From Cupriavidus pauculus (GTDB taxonomy: Bacteria; Pseudomonadota; Gammaproteobacteria; Burkholderiales; Burkholderiaceae), in contig NZ_CP033970.1 in assembly GCF_003854935.1 (NCBI RefSeq), positions 1,116,001-1,180,000 of the forward strand: DNA of 64,000 bases, read 5' to 3'. Below the pieces are notes generated by a model that saw only the letters and a list, made by a program, of their open reading frames with translations, did no database searches and was not told the DNA's origin. Below are positions 9,601 to 17,379 of this stretch, in pieces (position 1 is the stretch's first letter; each line of letters opens with the position of its first letter). The translations under genes and the position numbers were made by a program.

Positions 9601-10714
9601 AGCGCACGACCAGCGCGACGAGTTCCTGGCCGTGGCGTCACACGAACTGAAGCACCCGCTGAACCTGATCAGCGCCAGTACCGAACTGATCGCGCGGGCG
9701 CCCGAGACGCGCGGCAACCCGCTGATCGCGCGCGCGGCCGAGACCATCCGCCGCACCGTGCAGGGCCAGGCGCAGATCATCGACGACCTGCTCGACATGT
9801 CGCGCGTGCGCACCGGCAAGCTGTCGGTCTCGCGCGCCACCATCGACCTCGTGGCGGTCGTCCGCCACGTCTGCGGCGCCGTGCGCGAGGAAGCCGCGCA
9901 GCACGACACCGCGCTGGAAGAACACCTGCCGGCCGAGCCGCTCTGGATCGAGGCCGACGTCACGCGCATCGAGCAGGTGGTGTGGAACCTGCTGCGCAAC
10001 GCGCTGAACTTCACGCCGGCGGGCGGCCGCATCACCGTGTCGCTGACGCAGGCCGATGGCAAGGCGCAGCTGACGGTGCGCGACACGGGGCAGGGGATCG
10101 AGCCCGAGGCGCTGCCCCATATCTTCGATATGTACCGGCAGGCCCACACGCCCAAGGGCCGCGCGCGCGGGCTGGGCATCGGGCTGAACCTCGTCAAGGA
10201 AATCGTCACGCTGCATGGCGGGGCCGTGCGGGCCGAATCCGCGGGGCGCGGACACGGCGCAACGTTCTCGGTGACGCTGCCGCTGGGCCGGTTGCGCCGC
10301 GATGCCGCGGCCGATGGCGACGGCACCGCCGCTTCGTCGATGTTGCGCGGCCTGCATGTGATGCTGGTGGACGACGACGAGGAAACCGTGGATACGTTCC
10401 GGCTGCTGCTGGAAACGGAAGGCGCGGTCGTCGACGTGGCGACCAGCGGCGAATCGGCGCTGGCGCGCATGGATGCCCGGCGGCCGGACCTGCTGCTGTC
10501 CGATATCGGCATGCCCGACATGGACGGCTACCAGCTGGTGCACCGCCTGCGCGAACACGTGGCGCTGAAGGACGTGCCGGCGATCGCGCTCAGCGGCTAC
10601 GGCCGCCACAGCGACGTGGAAGCGGCGCTGCGTGCCGGCTTCAACGCCCACCTGCCCAAGCCTGTCCTGCTCGACAACCTGCTCTCCACGCTCATGCGCC
10701 TTCGGCATCGCTGA
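6605..10714 (+). CDS. CheB-CheR-PAS-histidine kinase-receiver fusion
   Basis: 1369-residue cytoplasmic signalling protein. In order: a CheB-type methylesterase domain (about 25-205; Ser37 in GASAGG, His in HLSPDH, Asp in GAGSDG); a CheR-type methyltransferase (about 235-495; SAGCATGEE at 338-346, CRNLLIYLD); a long coiled coil (about 665-760, repeating EEL); two PAS domains (about 750-985); HisKA with His1013 in SHELKHP; HATPase with WNLLRNALNF near 1123; and a C-terminal receiver with Asp1300 in LLSDIGMPDMDG. CheB/CheR/PAS hybrids are known; here all catalytic residues look intact. No membrane segment and no chemotaxis genes nearby. The start may instead be the ATG at 6647. Its 3' end overlaps the convergent gene below by 23 bp. 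Confidence 0.92.
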   Translation: MIASFPPALAHPTVMARTPVKSTPSQLHFPVVGIGASAGGIEALKAFFEALPTRTGAAYVIVLHLSPDHSSVLPEVLANVTSMPVRQVTDAVPIEANYVYLIPPSKVLVMEDSYLRVQPPASNAERRMAIDLFLRSLAEAHRDRAVGIVLSGAGSDGAVGLTRVKELGGIVLAQQPEDAAFSSMPRAAIATGQVDLTLPVADMPQRLMEMWSSGRRIRAVTDAPAESDDGLAGDHERVLREIMVILRTRTAHDFRQYKRATVLRRVERRMQVNGLSDLQDYRDFLHDHPDETPLLLQDMLISVTNFFRDKEAFDVLEKEVMPLVVENRFANEPLRIWSAGCATGEEAYSIAMLLQEASSRTADGVPYQVFATDIDERAISFARLGLYPESILADVEPTRARQFLTKDAAHYRVKKELREHVLFALHNLLRDPPFSRLDMICCRNLLIYLDREAQLDVLRTFHFALRPGGYLFLGSSEAADSVSTLFTVVDKKARIYRANVAVRADAPVPMSASMQSLRMPVTVMQPQGRRKFSFGDLHQRLVEQHAPPSVLVSRESDIVHLSDRAGRFLEYAGGEPSHNVIAAVRPELRLELRTAIFQALQTNHSVEARRVQLTRDGRNFFVNMVARPVHDAEANADFVLILFHEVEDSMGEASDTPQKRQPDPIVSQLERELQRTKEQLQATIEQSETSTEELKASNEELQAINEELRSATEELETSKEELQSINEELVTVNAELKSKVEETGKINDDLQNLITANDIGTIFVDRNIRIKRYTPRAVDVFSIIPSDIGRSLLDITHRLDYPNLADDAAEAFDSLRLIEREVPSNDGRWYLARFLPYRTTEDRIDGAVLSFIDITSRMAAEARLREGERRMRIVAESTRDYAIITFDDDGRVTSWNLGAERIFGHAEAEMLGQPADVLFTPEDREHGVPAEEMSRARKFGRVEEDRWHLRKDGTRFRSSGVLSRLDQSGISGFAKIARDLDEVLPPSAPRRDPGFWNASAHDQRDEFLAVASHELKHPLNLISASTELIARAPETRGNPLIARAAETIRRTVQGQAQIIDDLLDMSRVRTGKLSVSRATIDLVAVVRHVCGAVREEAAQHDTALEEHLPAEPLWIEADVTRIEQVVWNLLRNALNFTPAGGRITVSLTQADGKAQLTVRDTGQGIEPEALPHIFDMYRQAHTPKGRARGLGIGLNLVKEIVTLHGGAVRAESAGRGHGATFSVTLPLGRLRRDAAADGDGTAASSMLRGLHVMLVDDDEETVDTFRLLLETEGAVVDVATSGESALARMDARRPDLLLSDIGMPDMDGYQLVHRLREHVALKDVPAIALSGYGRHSDVEAALRAGFNAHLPKPVLLDNLLSTLMRLRHR

Positions 10715-10958
10715 GCACGGCGTGCCCGTCGGCCTGCCCTACGCCGGCGCCGGGGCACTGGTTGCAGTCGATCCAGCGTTTGCCCCAGGCCAGCCCTTCG
10801 GCCATGGCGCGCTCCCGCGTGCGGAAGATGCCGATCTCGCATGACTGCACCAGCGCCGCTCCGCCTTGCGTCACGCGCGCGGTGGCCCGCCATTGTTCCT
10901 CGCCCACAAAGACGGCCGTGCCCTCGACGGTATGTCCGTAATACTGCTGTGTCGCCAT
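10692..10958 (-). CDS. Conserved-type small protein, unknown function
   Basis: 88 residues from the ATG at 10958, which has a good GGAGGG ribosome site; longer upstream frames lack one. It begins MATQQYYGHTVEGTAVFVGEEQW and has the look of a small soluble alpha/beta domain with two Cys (SCEIGIF, CNQCPG). No catalytic motif is visible. It converges on the hybrid kinase with a 23-bp overlap and is divergent from the recombinase-like gene at 11110. Function not recognised. Confidence 0.65.
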   Translation of the reverse strand: MATQQYYGHTVEGTAVFVGEEQWRATARVTQGGAALVQSCEIGIFRTRERAMAEGLAWGKRWIDCNQCPGAGVGQADGHAVLSDAEGA

Positions 10959-11109
10959 GGCACCCTCCTGTTTCCAGCGCAGGCACATCGCTTGCCTTCT
11001 GGAAAAATTGTATGGATGACTGCGGGCTTGGGTATCCATCGGCTCCTGTCCGGAATGTCGAGGTTGGGGACGTTTGCTATGCTTGCGCATCCCCTCGCCC
11101 CACGCCCCC

Positions 11110-11688
11110 ATGCCCTCGACCCACTTCTATACGAACCAGGCCGATTCCCTGCGGGATTTCGAGGCCGAGTGCCTGAGCCTGGACGCAGCCGGCTATGTGG
11201 TCGACCTGGGGCAGGCATGGTGGGAGCGCGTGCCGGCCGCCGTGGCCGCGCTGGACCGGCCCCGCATGCAACTGCTGCTGCGGCGGCTGCGCGCCGGCGA
11301 TACGGTCGTGACGCTCAGGCTGTGCAGCATCGGCAGCTCGGTGCGCGACGTGCGCGCGACGGTCGAACGGTTTCGCACGCTGGGCGTCAGGCTCTACTGC
11401 GTCGAAACCGGCGACAGTTCGCTGACCGAGGCCGGCTCGCCGATCTTCCGCACGCTGGTGGCCGTGGAAGGACTGGAACGCACCACGCGCAGCGCCCGCA
11501 TGAAGGCCAGCGCGGAACTGGCCGTGGAACGCGGCAGCCGGCTGGGCCGGCGCCCGGCGCTGGCCGCGACCGTGCACGACGAGATCCGCGCGGCGCTGCG
11601 GCAGGGCACGTCGGTCAGCGAGCTGGCGCGCATGTTCAAGGTGTCGCGCCAGACCATCATGCGCATCCGCGACGGCCGCGCCGAGTGA
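11110..11688 (+). CDS. Serine-recombinase-like protein, catalytically dead
   Basis: 192 residues that align along their whole length with resolvase/invertase proteins: an N-terminal catalytic-type fold, the long E helix (IFRTLVAVEGLERTTRS), an arm with GRRP, and a C-terminal helix-turn-helix (SELARMFKVSRQTIMRI). The expected nucleophile and arginines are gone. Where gamma-delta resolvase has Arg8-x-Ser10 this protein reads FYT, and where resolvase has DRLGR it reads CSIGS, removing both Arg68 and Arg71. It therefore probably binds DNA without recombining it. Start chosen at MPSTHFYT; an ATG 12 codons earlier is possible. No inverted repeats or mobile genes flank it. Confidence 0.75.
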   Translation: MPSTHFYTNQADSLRDFEAECLSLDAAGYVVDLGQAWWERVPAAVAALDRPRMQLLLRRLRAGDTVVTLRLCSIGSSVRDVRATVERFRTLGVRLYCVETGDSSLTEAGSPIFRTLVAVEGLERTTRSARMKASAELAVERGSRLGRRPALAATVHDEIRAALRQGTSVSELARMFKVSRQTIMRIRDGRAE

Positions 11689-11841
11689 CGCGGCGGCCAT
11701 CCTTTATTGCACGTTCGGTGTGAGCCGATGCAATTCCTGCCGCGTCGCAGCGGCGGGAACCACCGGGCGGGCGTCGGGCATGGACCTTGCGCCCCGCGAT
11801 ACCGTTGCCCACTCGATCCCCTGGATGCGGAGGCCGCACGC

Positions 11842-14610
11842 ATGCCACACACCGCGCCGCCGGTGTCGCGCCGGCGCATTGCCCGCGAACTCTGGACTGC
11901 CATCTGGCGCCACCGGCTGCGCGTCATGGCGGCCATCGCGCTGCTGCTGCTGGCCAAGGCCGCCACGGTGTCGGTGCCGCTGGTGCTGAAGCTGATCGTC
12001 GATGAGGCCGCCTCCACCCAGACGCTGATGAACCCGGCCGGCGCCGCACGCGCGGGGCCGCTGGTGCACCTGATCGTCACGGTTCCGGTCTTCCTGGTGC
12101 TGGCCTACGCCATCCTGCGGCTGTTGGGCAACGCGTTCAACGAGCTGCGCGACGTGGTGTTCGCGCACGTGGCGCAGAGCACGGTGGCTGGCTTCATGGG
12201 GCGCGCATTCGCGCACCTGCACGGGCTGGGCGCGCGCTTTCATTCGCAGCGCGAGACCGGCGCCATCATCCGGGACCTCGACAAGGGCACCGCCGCGATC
12301 GGCTTCCTGCTTGGCGTGGCCGTGTTCACCATCGTGCCGACGCTGCTGGAGATTGCCGCCGTGCTGGTGATCATGGTGGCGGCCTACGGCGGACAGTTCG
12401 CGGCCATCATCCTGCTGGTCTTTGCGCTGTACGCGGGCTGCACGGTGCTGCTGACGCGGCGCCGCATGAAGGTCCAGCGCCAGGTGAACGTCGTGGAGGC
12501 ACAGACCAACAGCAAGGTCGTGGACAGCCTGCTCAACTACGACACGGTCAAGTACTTTGCGCGCGAATCGTTCGAAGCGCGCCGGCTCGGCAGCCTGCTG
12601 GACCGCTGGGTGGTGACCAGCGTGCAGAACCAGCATGCGCTCTCGGCGCTGCATATCGCGCAGAGCGGCTGCATCGCGGTGGGCGTGGCGTGCGTGATGC
12701 TGCTGGGCGTGCAGCGCGTGGCGCAGGGCGCGCTCACCGTGGGCGACCTTGTGCTGATCAATGCCTACATCATCCAGGTGGTGCTGCCGCTCAACACGCT
12801 GGGCTTCATCTTCCGGGAGTCGAACGACGCGATGACCAACGTCGAGCGGCTGTTTGCGCTGCTCGATGCCAAGGGCCGGGCCGGCGAGGACGACGATGCC
12901 CCCGGCGCGCGGCCGCTGGCCGTGTCGCGGGGCGAGATCGCATTCGAGCACGTGAACTTCAGCTACGACCCCAGCCGCCAGACGCTGTGGGACGTGAGTT
13001 TTCGCGTCGGGGCCGGCCAGACCGTGGCCGTGGTCGGCGGCAGCGGCTCGGGCAAGTCCACGCTGGCGCGGCTGCTGTTCCGGCTCTACCAGCCCGATTC
13101 GGGCCGCGTGCTGATCGACGGGCAGGACCTGCGGCTCGTCACGCAGCGCAGCCTGCGCGAGGCGGTGGGCATCGTGCCGCAGGACACGATCCTGTTCAAC
13201 GACACCATTGCCTACAACATCGCCTATGGGCTTGAAGGCGCCTCGCGCGCCGACGTGGTGGCCGCGGCGCGGGCCGCCCAGCTCGACACCTTTGTCGACC
13301 GCCTACCCGACGGCTACGAGACCATGGTGGGCGAGCGCGGCGTGCGGCTCTCGGGCGGCGAACGCCAGCGCGTGGCCATTGCGCGCGCCATGCTCAAGCG
13401 GCCGCCGATCGTCGTGTTCGACGAAGCCACCTCGGCGCTGGACACGCGCACCGAACGCGCGATCCAGCAGGAACTGACGCGCGTGGCCAAGGGCCGCACG
13501 GCGTTCATCATCGCGCACCGGCTGTCCACGATTACCGACGCCGACCACATCCTGGTGATGGAGCACGGCCGCGTGGTCGAGGCCGGCACGCACCAGGCGC
13601 TGCTGGCGCGCGGCGGTGTCTACGCACAGATGTGGCGGCTGCAGCAGCAACAGCGCGAACTCGAACGCACCGAGGAACGGCTGGCGCTGCAGCCGATCCG
13701 GCTCGAAGCCATCGTGGCGGGCGTGGTCGATGGCCTGCGCGAGCGCATGGCCGAGCGCCATATCCACCTGTTCACGGTGGTCGGCGAGACCGAGCTGCGC
13801 GTGACCGGCGACCCCGGCGTGCTGCAGAAGGCCGTCTGGGAACTGTGCGACCACATCGTCGATGCCGTCGATGACGGCGGGCGCATCGAGCTGCGGCTGG
13901 AACGCAGCAATGGCGACGCCACGCTGACGCTGGCGGCGCTGGCGTCCGCACAGGGCCATCCGGTGCCCGCCGCCGAGATCCAGCGGCTGCAGGCCGAGCT
14001 GGCCGAAGCGGGCATCACGCTGATGGCCGACGCCGCGCAGCAGGTGTGGCGGCTGCGCATGCCGATGCGCCCGGTCAGCGAGCCGCTGGCGCCGGCGCAG
14101 TTGCCCGACGTGGCGGGCCCGCCATCGGTCATGGGGCCGCAGACGCTGCGTGGCAGCCATATCCTCGTGCTCGACGACGACGCACCCACGCGCGACGTGC
14201 TGGTCGAGGCGCTGGAAGACCTGGGCGCCGATGCCATCGCGTTCGCCCACGGGCGCGACCTGCTGCAGCACCTGTCCGACGCGGCGATTCAGGACTGGCC
14301 GCAGGTGCTGCTCTGCGATATCGCGCTGGACGAGGAAGACGGCTATACGGTGCTGCGCGATGTGCGCCGGCTGGAATCGCAGCGCGACGTGCCGCTGGTG
14401 CGGCGTTTCACCGCCATCGCGCTGTCCGGCCACGCGCAGCCGCAGGACCGCATCCGCGCGATGATGGCCGGCTTTCAGATGCACCTGTCCAAGCCCGTGC
14501 AGATGGCCGAACTGATTGCCGCCATCACCGCGCACCTGCACCAGGGGCAGGCCGGGGCCGCGCCGCTGGCACCGGCGCCCGACGACGCGCGGCTGTCGCG
14601 CGACCCGTGA
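11842..14610 (+). CDS. Atm1-type ABC exporter fused to receiver domain
   Basis: 922 residues. The first ~600 form a complete ABCB/Atm1-like half transporter: about six membrane helices (residues 20-330), Walker A GGSGSGKST at 399-407, signature LSGGERQ at 503-509, Walker B VVFDEATS with Asp527/Glu528, and the H-loop AHRLST. Then comes a helical linker (about 605-640) and a stretch like a degenerate histidine-kinase ATPase (GDPGVLQKAVWELCDHIVDA, near 655-675) that lacks the N-box Asn and G-boxes. A full receiver domain ends the protein: acidic DDD at 778-780, phospho-acceptor Asp826 in LLCDIALDEEDG, Lys884 in HLSKPV. No kinase or output domain is present. Start at 11842 has GGAGG eight bp upstream. 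Confidence 0.9.
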   Translation: MPHTAPPVSRRRIARELWTAIWRHRLRVMAAIALLLLAKAATVSVPLVLKLIVDEAASTQTLMNPAGAARAGPLVHLIVTVPVFLVLAYAILRLLGNAFNELRDVVFAHVAQSTVAGFMGRAFAHLHGLGARFHSQRETGAIIRDLDKGTAAIGFLLGVAVFTIVPTLLEIAAVLVIMVAAYGGQFAAIILLVFALYAGCTVLLTRRRMKVQRQVNVVEAQTNSKVVDSLLNYDTVKYFARESFEARRLGSLLDRWVVTSVQNQHALSALHIAQSGCIAVGVACVMLLGVQRVAQGALTVGDLVLINAYIIQVVLPLNTLGFIFRESNDAMTNVERLFALLDAKGRAGEDDDAPGARPLAVSRGEIAFEHVNFSYDPSRQTLWDVSFRVGAGQTVAVVGGSGSGKSTLARLLFRLYQPDSGRVLIDGQDLRLVTQRSLREAVGIVPQDTILFNDTIAYNIAYGLEGASRADVVAAARAAQLDTFVDRLPDGYETMVGERGVRLSGGERQRVAIARAMLKRPPIVVFDEATSALDTRTERAIQQELTRVAKGRTAFIIAHRLSTITDADHILVMEHGRVVEAGTHQALLARGGVYAQMWRLQQQQRELERTEERLALQPIRLEAIVAGVVDGLRERMAERHIHLFTVVGETELRVTGDPGVLQKAVWELCDHIVDAVDDGGRIELRLERSNGDATLTLAALASAQGHPVPAAEIQRLQAELAEAGITLMADAAQQVWRLRMPMRPVSEPLAPAQLPDVAGPPSVMGPQTLRGSHILVLDDDAPTRDVLVEALEDLGADAIAFAHGRDLLQHLSDAAIQDWPQVLLCDIALDEEDGYTVLRDVRRLESQRDVPLVRRFTAIALSGHAQPQDRIRAMMAGFQMHLSKPVQMAELIAAITAHLHQGQAGAAPLAPAPDDARLSRDP

Positions 14611-14634
14611 TGGCGTCACGGTGCCCGGCGCGGC

Positions 14635-15519
14635 TCAGCCCCGTTGCCGCGTGAGCCGCAGCGCGGCCACCACGCGGTCGTCGACCACGCGGCGTTCGCG
14701 CAGTACCCAGCGAATGCCGCGCGCCAGCTCGCGCCAGCCGGCCGCGTCCAGGTGCCGGGCCAGCGCCGGAATGGCGCGCACCGTATCGCCGATGGCCATC
14801 GGCGCCGGCAGGCACAGCCACGACGTCCACACCGCGTTGCGCGCCAGCAGGCTGCGGCGGCTGGCGGCGTCGCGCTGCGGGCTCGGGTGATGATGGACGA
14901 CCAGCTCGGGCACGTACACCATCAACCAGCCTTGCCCCGCCAGTTGCAGGGCTAGCGCCGCCTCCTCGCCACCGATGAAGAAGCGCGGATCGTAGCCGCC
15001 GGCGGCCAGGAACGCGCGGACGCGGAACACCGTGGCGCCCGCCATGAAGCCCAGGATGGCGCGCCCCGGCAGGTCCGCCGATGGCAGCGGGCTGCGCGCC
15101 ATATGGGTACTCGCAGGGTCTTCGCGGTTGTCGGCGCCGACCAGGATGCGGGCGGTCAGCGACACCACGCCGGCATTGGCATCGAGCAGCGCGCAGGCGC
15201 GCGCGAGCGATCCGTCGTGCCACCAGCAGTCGTCGTCGCAGAACGCCACGTAAGGCGTGCCGGCGACGTCCGACGCCCATTGCGCGCCCAGGTTGCGGCC
15301 CGCCGCGCCAAGGTTGATGTCGCTGCGCAGGCAGGCGACGCCGGGGAACGCCTGGTGCAGCATCGCCGCCGTGCCGTCGCCGGAGCCGTTGTCGACCACG
15401 GCGATGCGTGGCCGCTCGGGCAGCGTCAGCAGATGCTGCAGGGTGCGCCGCAGCGTATCGCGCCGATTGTGCGTCAGCACGACCACGCAGATGCCGGCGT
15501 GGCAGGGCGTGGACGCCAT
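14635..15519 (-). CDS. Family 2 glycosyltransferase
   Basis: 294 residues. GT-A fold with CVVVLTHNRRDTLRR at the N-terminus, the NGSGDGT nucleotide-sugar region and an acidic metal motif FCDDDCWW, followed by the GGEEAALALQL acceptor-side stretch. Likely transfers a sugar to a growing surface glycan at the cytoplasmic face; donor and acceptor cannot be told from sequence. The ATG at 15519 follows the PIG-L gene by 5 bp, so this is the last gene of a four-gene minus-strand operon. It converges on the ABC-receiver gene with a 24-bp gap. Confidence 0.88.
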   Translation of the reverse strand: MASTPCHAGICVVVLTHNRRDTLRRTLQHLLTLPERPRIAVVDNGSGDGTAAMLHQAFPGVACLRSDINLGAAGRNLGAQWASDVAGTPYVAFCDDDCWWHDGSLARACALLDANAGVVSLTARILVGADNREDPASTHMARSPLPSADLPGRAILGFMAGATVFRVRAFLAAGGYDPRFFIGGEEAALALQLAGQGWLMVYVPELVVHHHPSPQRDAASRRSLLARNAVWTSWLCLPAPMAIGDTVRAIPALARHLDAAGWRELARGIRWVLRERRVVDDRVVAALRLTRQRG

Positions 15520-15524
15520 GCGGA

Positions 15525-16298
15525 TCAGGTGCCCGGCGCCGGCGAGATGTCGAGCGACCAGTAGCGCTCGGGCGCGCCGATGTCGGCAAGCTGCCCGGCA
15601 TTGAACAGCGGTAGCTGGCTCTCGTACGCTTCCACCGCTGCCATCTTCGCGGCGTGCCACGGCGCTACCGGAAAGTGCACGGGCGACGCGACGAGCCCGG
15701 CCTGCCACCAGCCCAGCAGCCGGCTCTGCACCATGCCGGGCAGCCTGCGGTAGATCGCATCCTCATAGAACAGCCACTGCGTGGGCGGCACGGGCGCGCG
15801 ATCCTCAACGCCATCACCCGCATCATCGTCCGCGGTCTGCGTGGCGCGGGCCGTCTGCATGCCCATGACCGTCGTGCGCAGCAGCATGCACGCCTGGCTG
15901 ACCAGCACGTGGTCGCTGTGGAACAGGCCCATCGGCGCCACCAGCGTGCCACCGCGCTGCAGCGCCGGCGATGCGGCCAGGCCGGCCATGATGTCCTCGG
16001 CGCTCTGCGGCTTGCCGTACTGGCCGTCCAGGAATTTCAGCCATTCGGGCCGCGCACCCAGCATGTTCAGGCTGCGGGCGTCTTCCCGGCGGCGGTTGGC
16101 CACGGCCTGCGTCACGCTGGCAAAGCCGGCGGCGCGGTCCCAGTCGGTCAGGGCGGTATCGGCGTCGGGCATGCCGGCCAGCACCGTGACGACCACGGCA
16201 TCGCGGGCGGCCGCGATCAGCGCGCCGCAACTGAAGACGGCATCGTCGAGATGCGGCGAAATGACAGTCAGCGGTTCAGGTATCTGCAAGATCGGCAT
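15525..16298 (-). CDS. PIG-L/LmbE family N-deacetylase
   Basis: 257 residues. Zinc-dependent deacetylase family that removes acetyl from N-acetylated sugars or similar substrates. The metal site motif SPHLDDAVFSCG is near residue 12 and a second conserved stretch, GLFHSDH, lies further on. Start placed at MPILQIPEP so that the metal motif falls near the N-terminus as in the family; an in-frame ATG at 16355 is longer and overlaps the upstream gene. Ribosome site is weak. In this operon the likely substrate is an amino sugar of the glycan made by the neighbours. Confidence 0.85.
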   Translation of the reverse strand: MPILQIPEPLTVISPHLDDAVFSCGALIAAARDAVVVTVLAGMPDADTALTDWDRAAGFASVTQAVANRRREDARSLNMLGARPEWLKFLDGQYGKPQSAEDIMAGLAASPALQRGGTLVAPMGLFHSDHVLVSQACMLLRTTVMGMQTARATQTADDDAGDGVEDRAPVPPTQWLFYEDAIYRRLPGMVQSRLLGWWQAGLVASPVHFPVAPWHAAKMAAVEAYESQLPLFNAGQLADIGAPERYWSLDISPAPGT

Positions 16299-16314
16299 CG
16301 ATGGAAATCGGTGG

Positions 16315-17361
16315 TCAATGGGGCCGGGCAGCGTCCCGGGCGGCCTGTCCGGCATCGTCGAACGGGGCCGGCGGCGGCTGCCAGGCGCTGGCGCACGCGT
16401 GCAGGCGCTGCTGGGCGGCGCGCCGTGACACGAATGCGGCCACGGTCAATCGCAAGCCCTGTGCCAGCGCCACGGCCGGCTGCCATTGCAGCAGCGTGCG
16501 GGCCAGCGTGATGTCCGGGCATCGTTGGCGCGGATCGTCGGCGGGCAGGGGGCGGTGTTCGATTGGCGACGTGGAGCCGGTGGCGTGCAGGATCCCGGTG
16601 GCGATGTCGCGCATGGTCGTCTCGCACGGGTTGCCAAGATTGACTGGCGTGCCGGCGGCGTCGGCGGCCATCAGCCGGATCAGCCCTTCCACCAGGTCGT
16701 CCACATAGCAGAACGAGCGCGTCTGGGATCCGTCGCCGTAGAGCGTCAGCGGCTCGCCGGCCAGCGCCTGCGAGATGAAGTTGGACACCACGCGGCCGTC
16801 GGCCGGATGCATGCGCGGCCCGTAGGTATTGAAAATCCGCGCAATCCGCACGTCCACGCCGTGCTGGCGGTGGTAGTCCATGAACAGCGTCTCGGCGCAG
16901 CGCTTGCCCTCGTCGTAGCACGCGCGCCGGCCCACCGGGTTCACGTGGCCCCAGTAGCTTTCCTGCTGCGGATGGTTGTCGGGGTCGCCATAGACCTCGC
17001 TCGTCGACGCCTGGAGGATGCGCGCCTTGACGCGCTTGGCCAGCCCCAGCAGGTTGATCGCGCCATGCACGCTGGTCTTGGTGGTCTGCACCGGGTCGCT
17101 CTGGTAGTGCACCGGCGACGCCGGGCAGGCAAGGTTGTAGATCTCGTCGACTTCCACATAGAGCGGGAACGTCACGTCGTGGCGCAGCAGCTCGAAGTTG
17201 GGCCGGTGCAGCAGCTGGGCGATGTTTTCCTTGCTGCCCGTGTAGAAGTTATCGACGCAAAGTACATCATGGCCGGCTTCGACCAGCCGGTCGCACAGGT
17301 GCGAGCCCAGAAAGCCGGCGCCGCCGGTGACCAGGATGCGCTTGAGGGCGGGGTCCTTCAT
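16315..17361 (-). CDS. NAD-dependent epimerase, UDP-glucuronate decarboxylase-like
   Basis: 348 residues of the extended SDR family. Rossmann motif GGAGFLG at 13-19; catalytic Tyr149 and Lys153 in YDEGKR, the form typical of UDP-glucuronate decarboxylases (UXS), which make UDP-xylose; [11 protein letters not shown] also fits. The first ~315 residues cover the usual enzyme. The C-terminal tail ([13 protein letters not shown] onward) is Ala/Pro-rich and extra. 18 bp after the GT4 gene, so co-transcribed. An epimerase or dTDP-sugar dehydratase activity is the alternative. Confidence 0.85.
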   Translation of the reverse strand: MKDPALKRILVTGGAGFLGSHLCDRLVEAGHDVLCVDNFYTGSKENIAQLLHRPNFELLRHDVTFPLYVEVDEIYNLACPASPVHYQSDPVQTTKTSVHGAINLLGLAKRVKARILQASTSEVYGDPDNHPQQESYWGHVNPVGRRACYDEGKRCAETLFMDYHRQHGVDVRIARIFNTYGPRMHPADGRVVSNFISQALAGEPLTLYGDGSQTRSFCYVDDLVEGLIRLMAADAAGTPVNLGNPCETTMRDIATGILHATGSTSPIEHRPLPADDPRQRCPDITLARTLLQWQPAVALAQGLRLTVAAFVSRRAAQQRLHACASAWQPPPAPFDDAGQAARDAARPH

Positions 17362-17379
17362 GGCTGTCTCCCGGGCCGT

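Noticed and set aside
11110-11688. Active mobile element or DNA inversion switch at the recombinase-like gene
   Set aside because: Catalytic residues are missing and no flanking inverted repeats or target duplications are visible.
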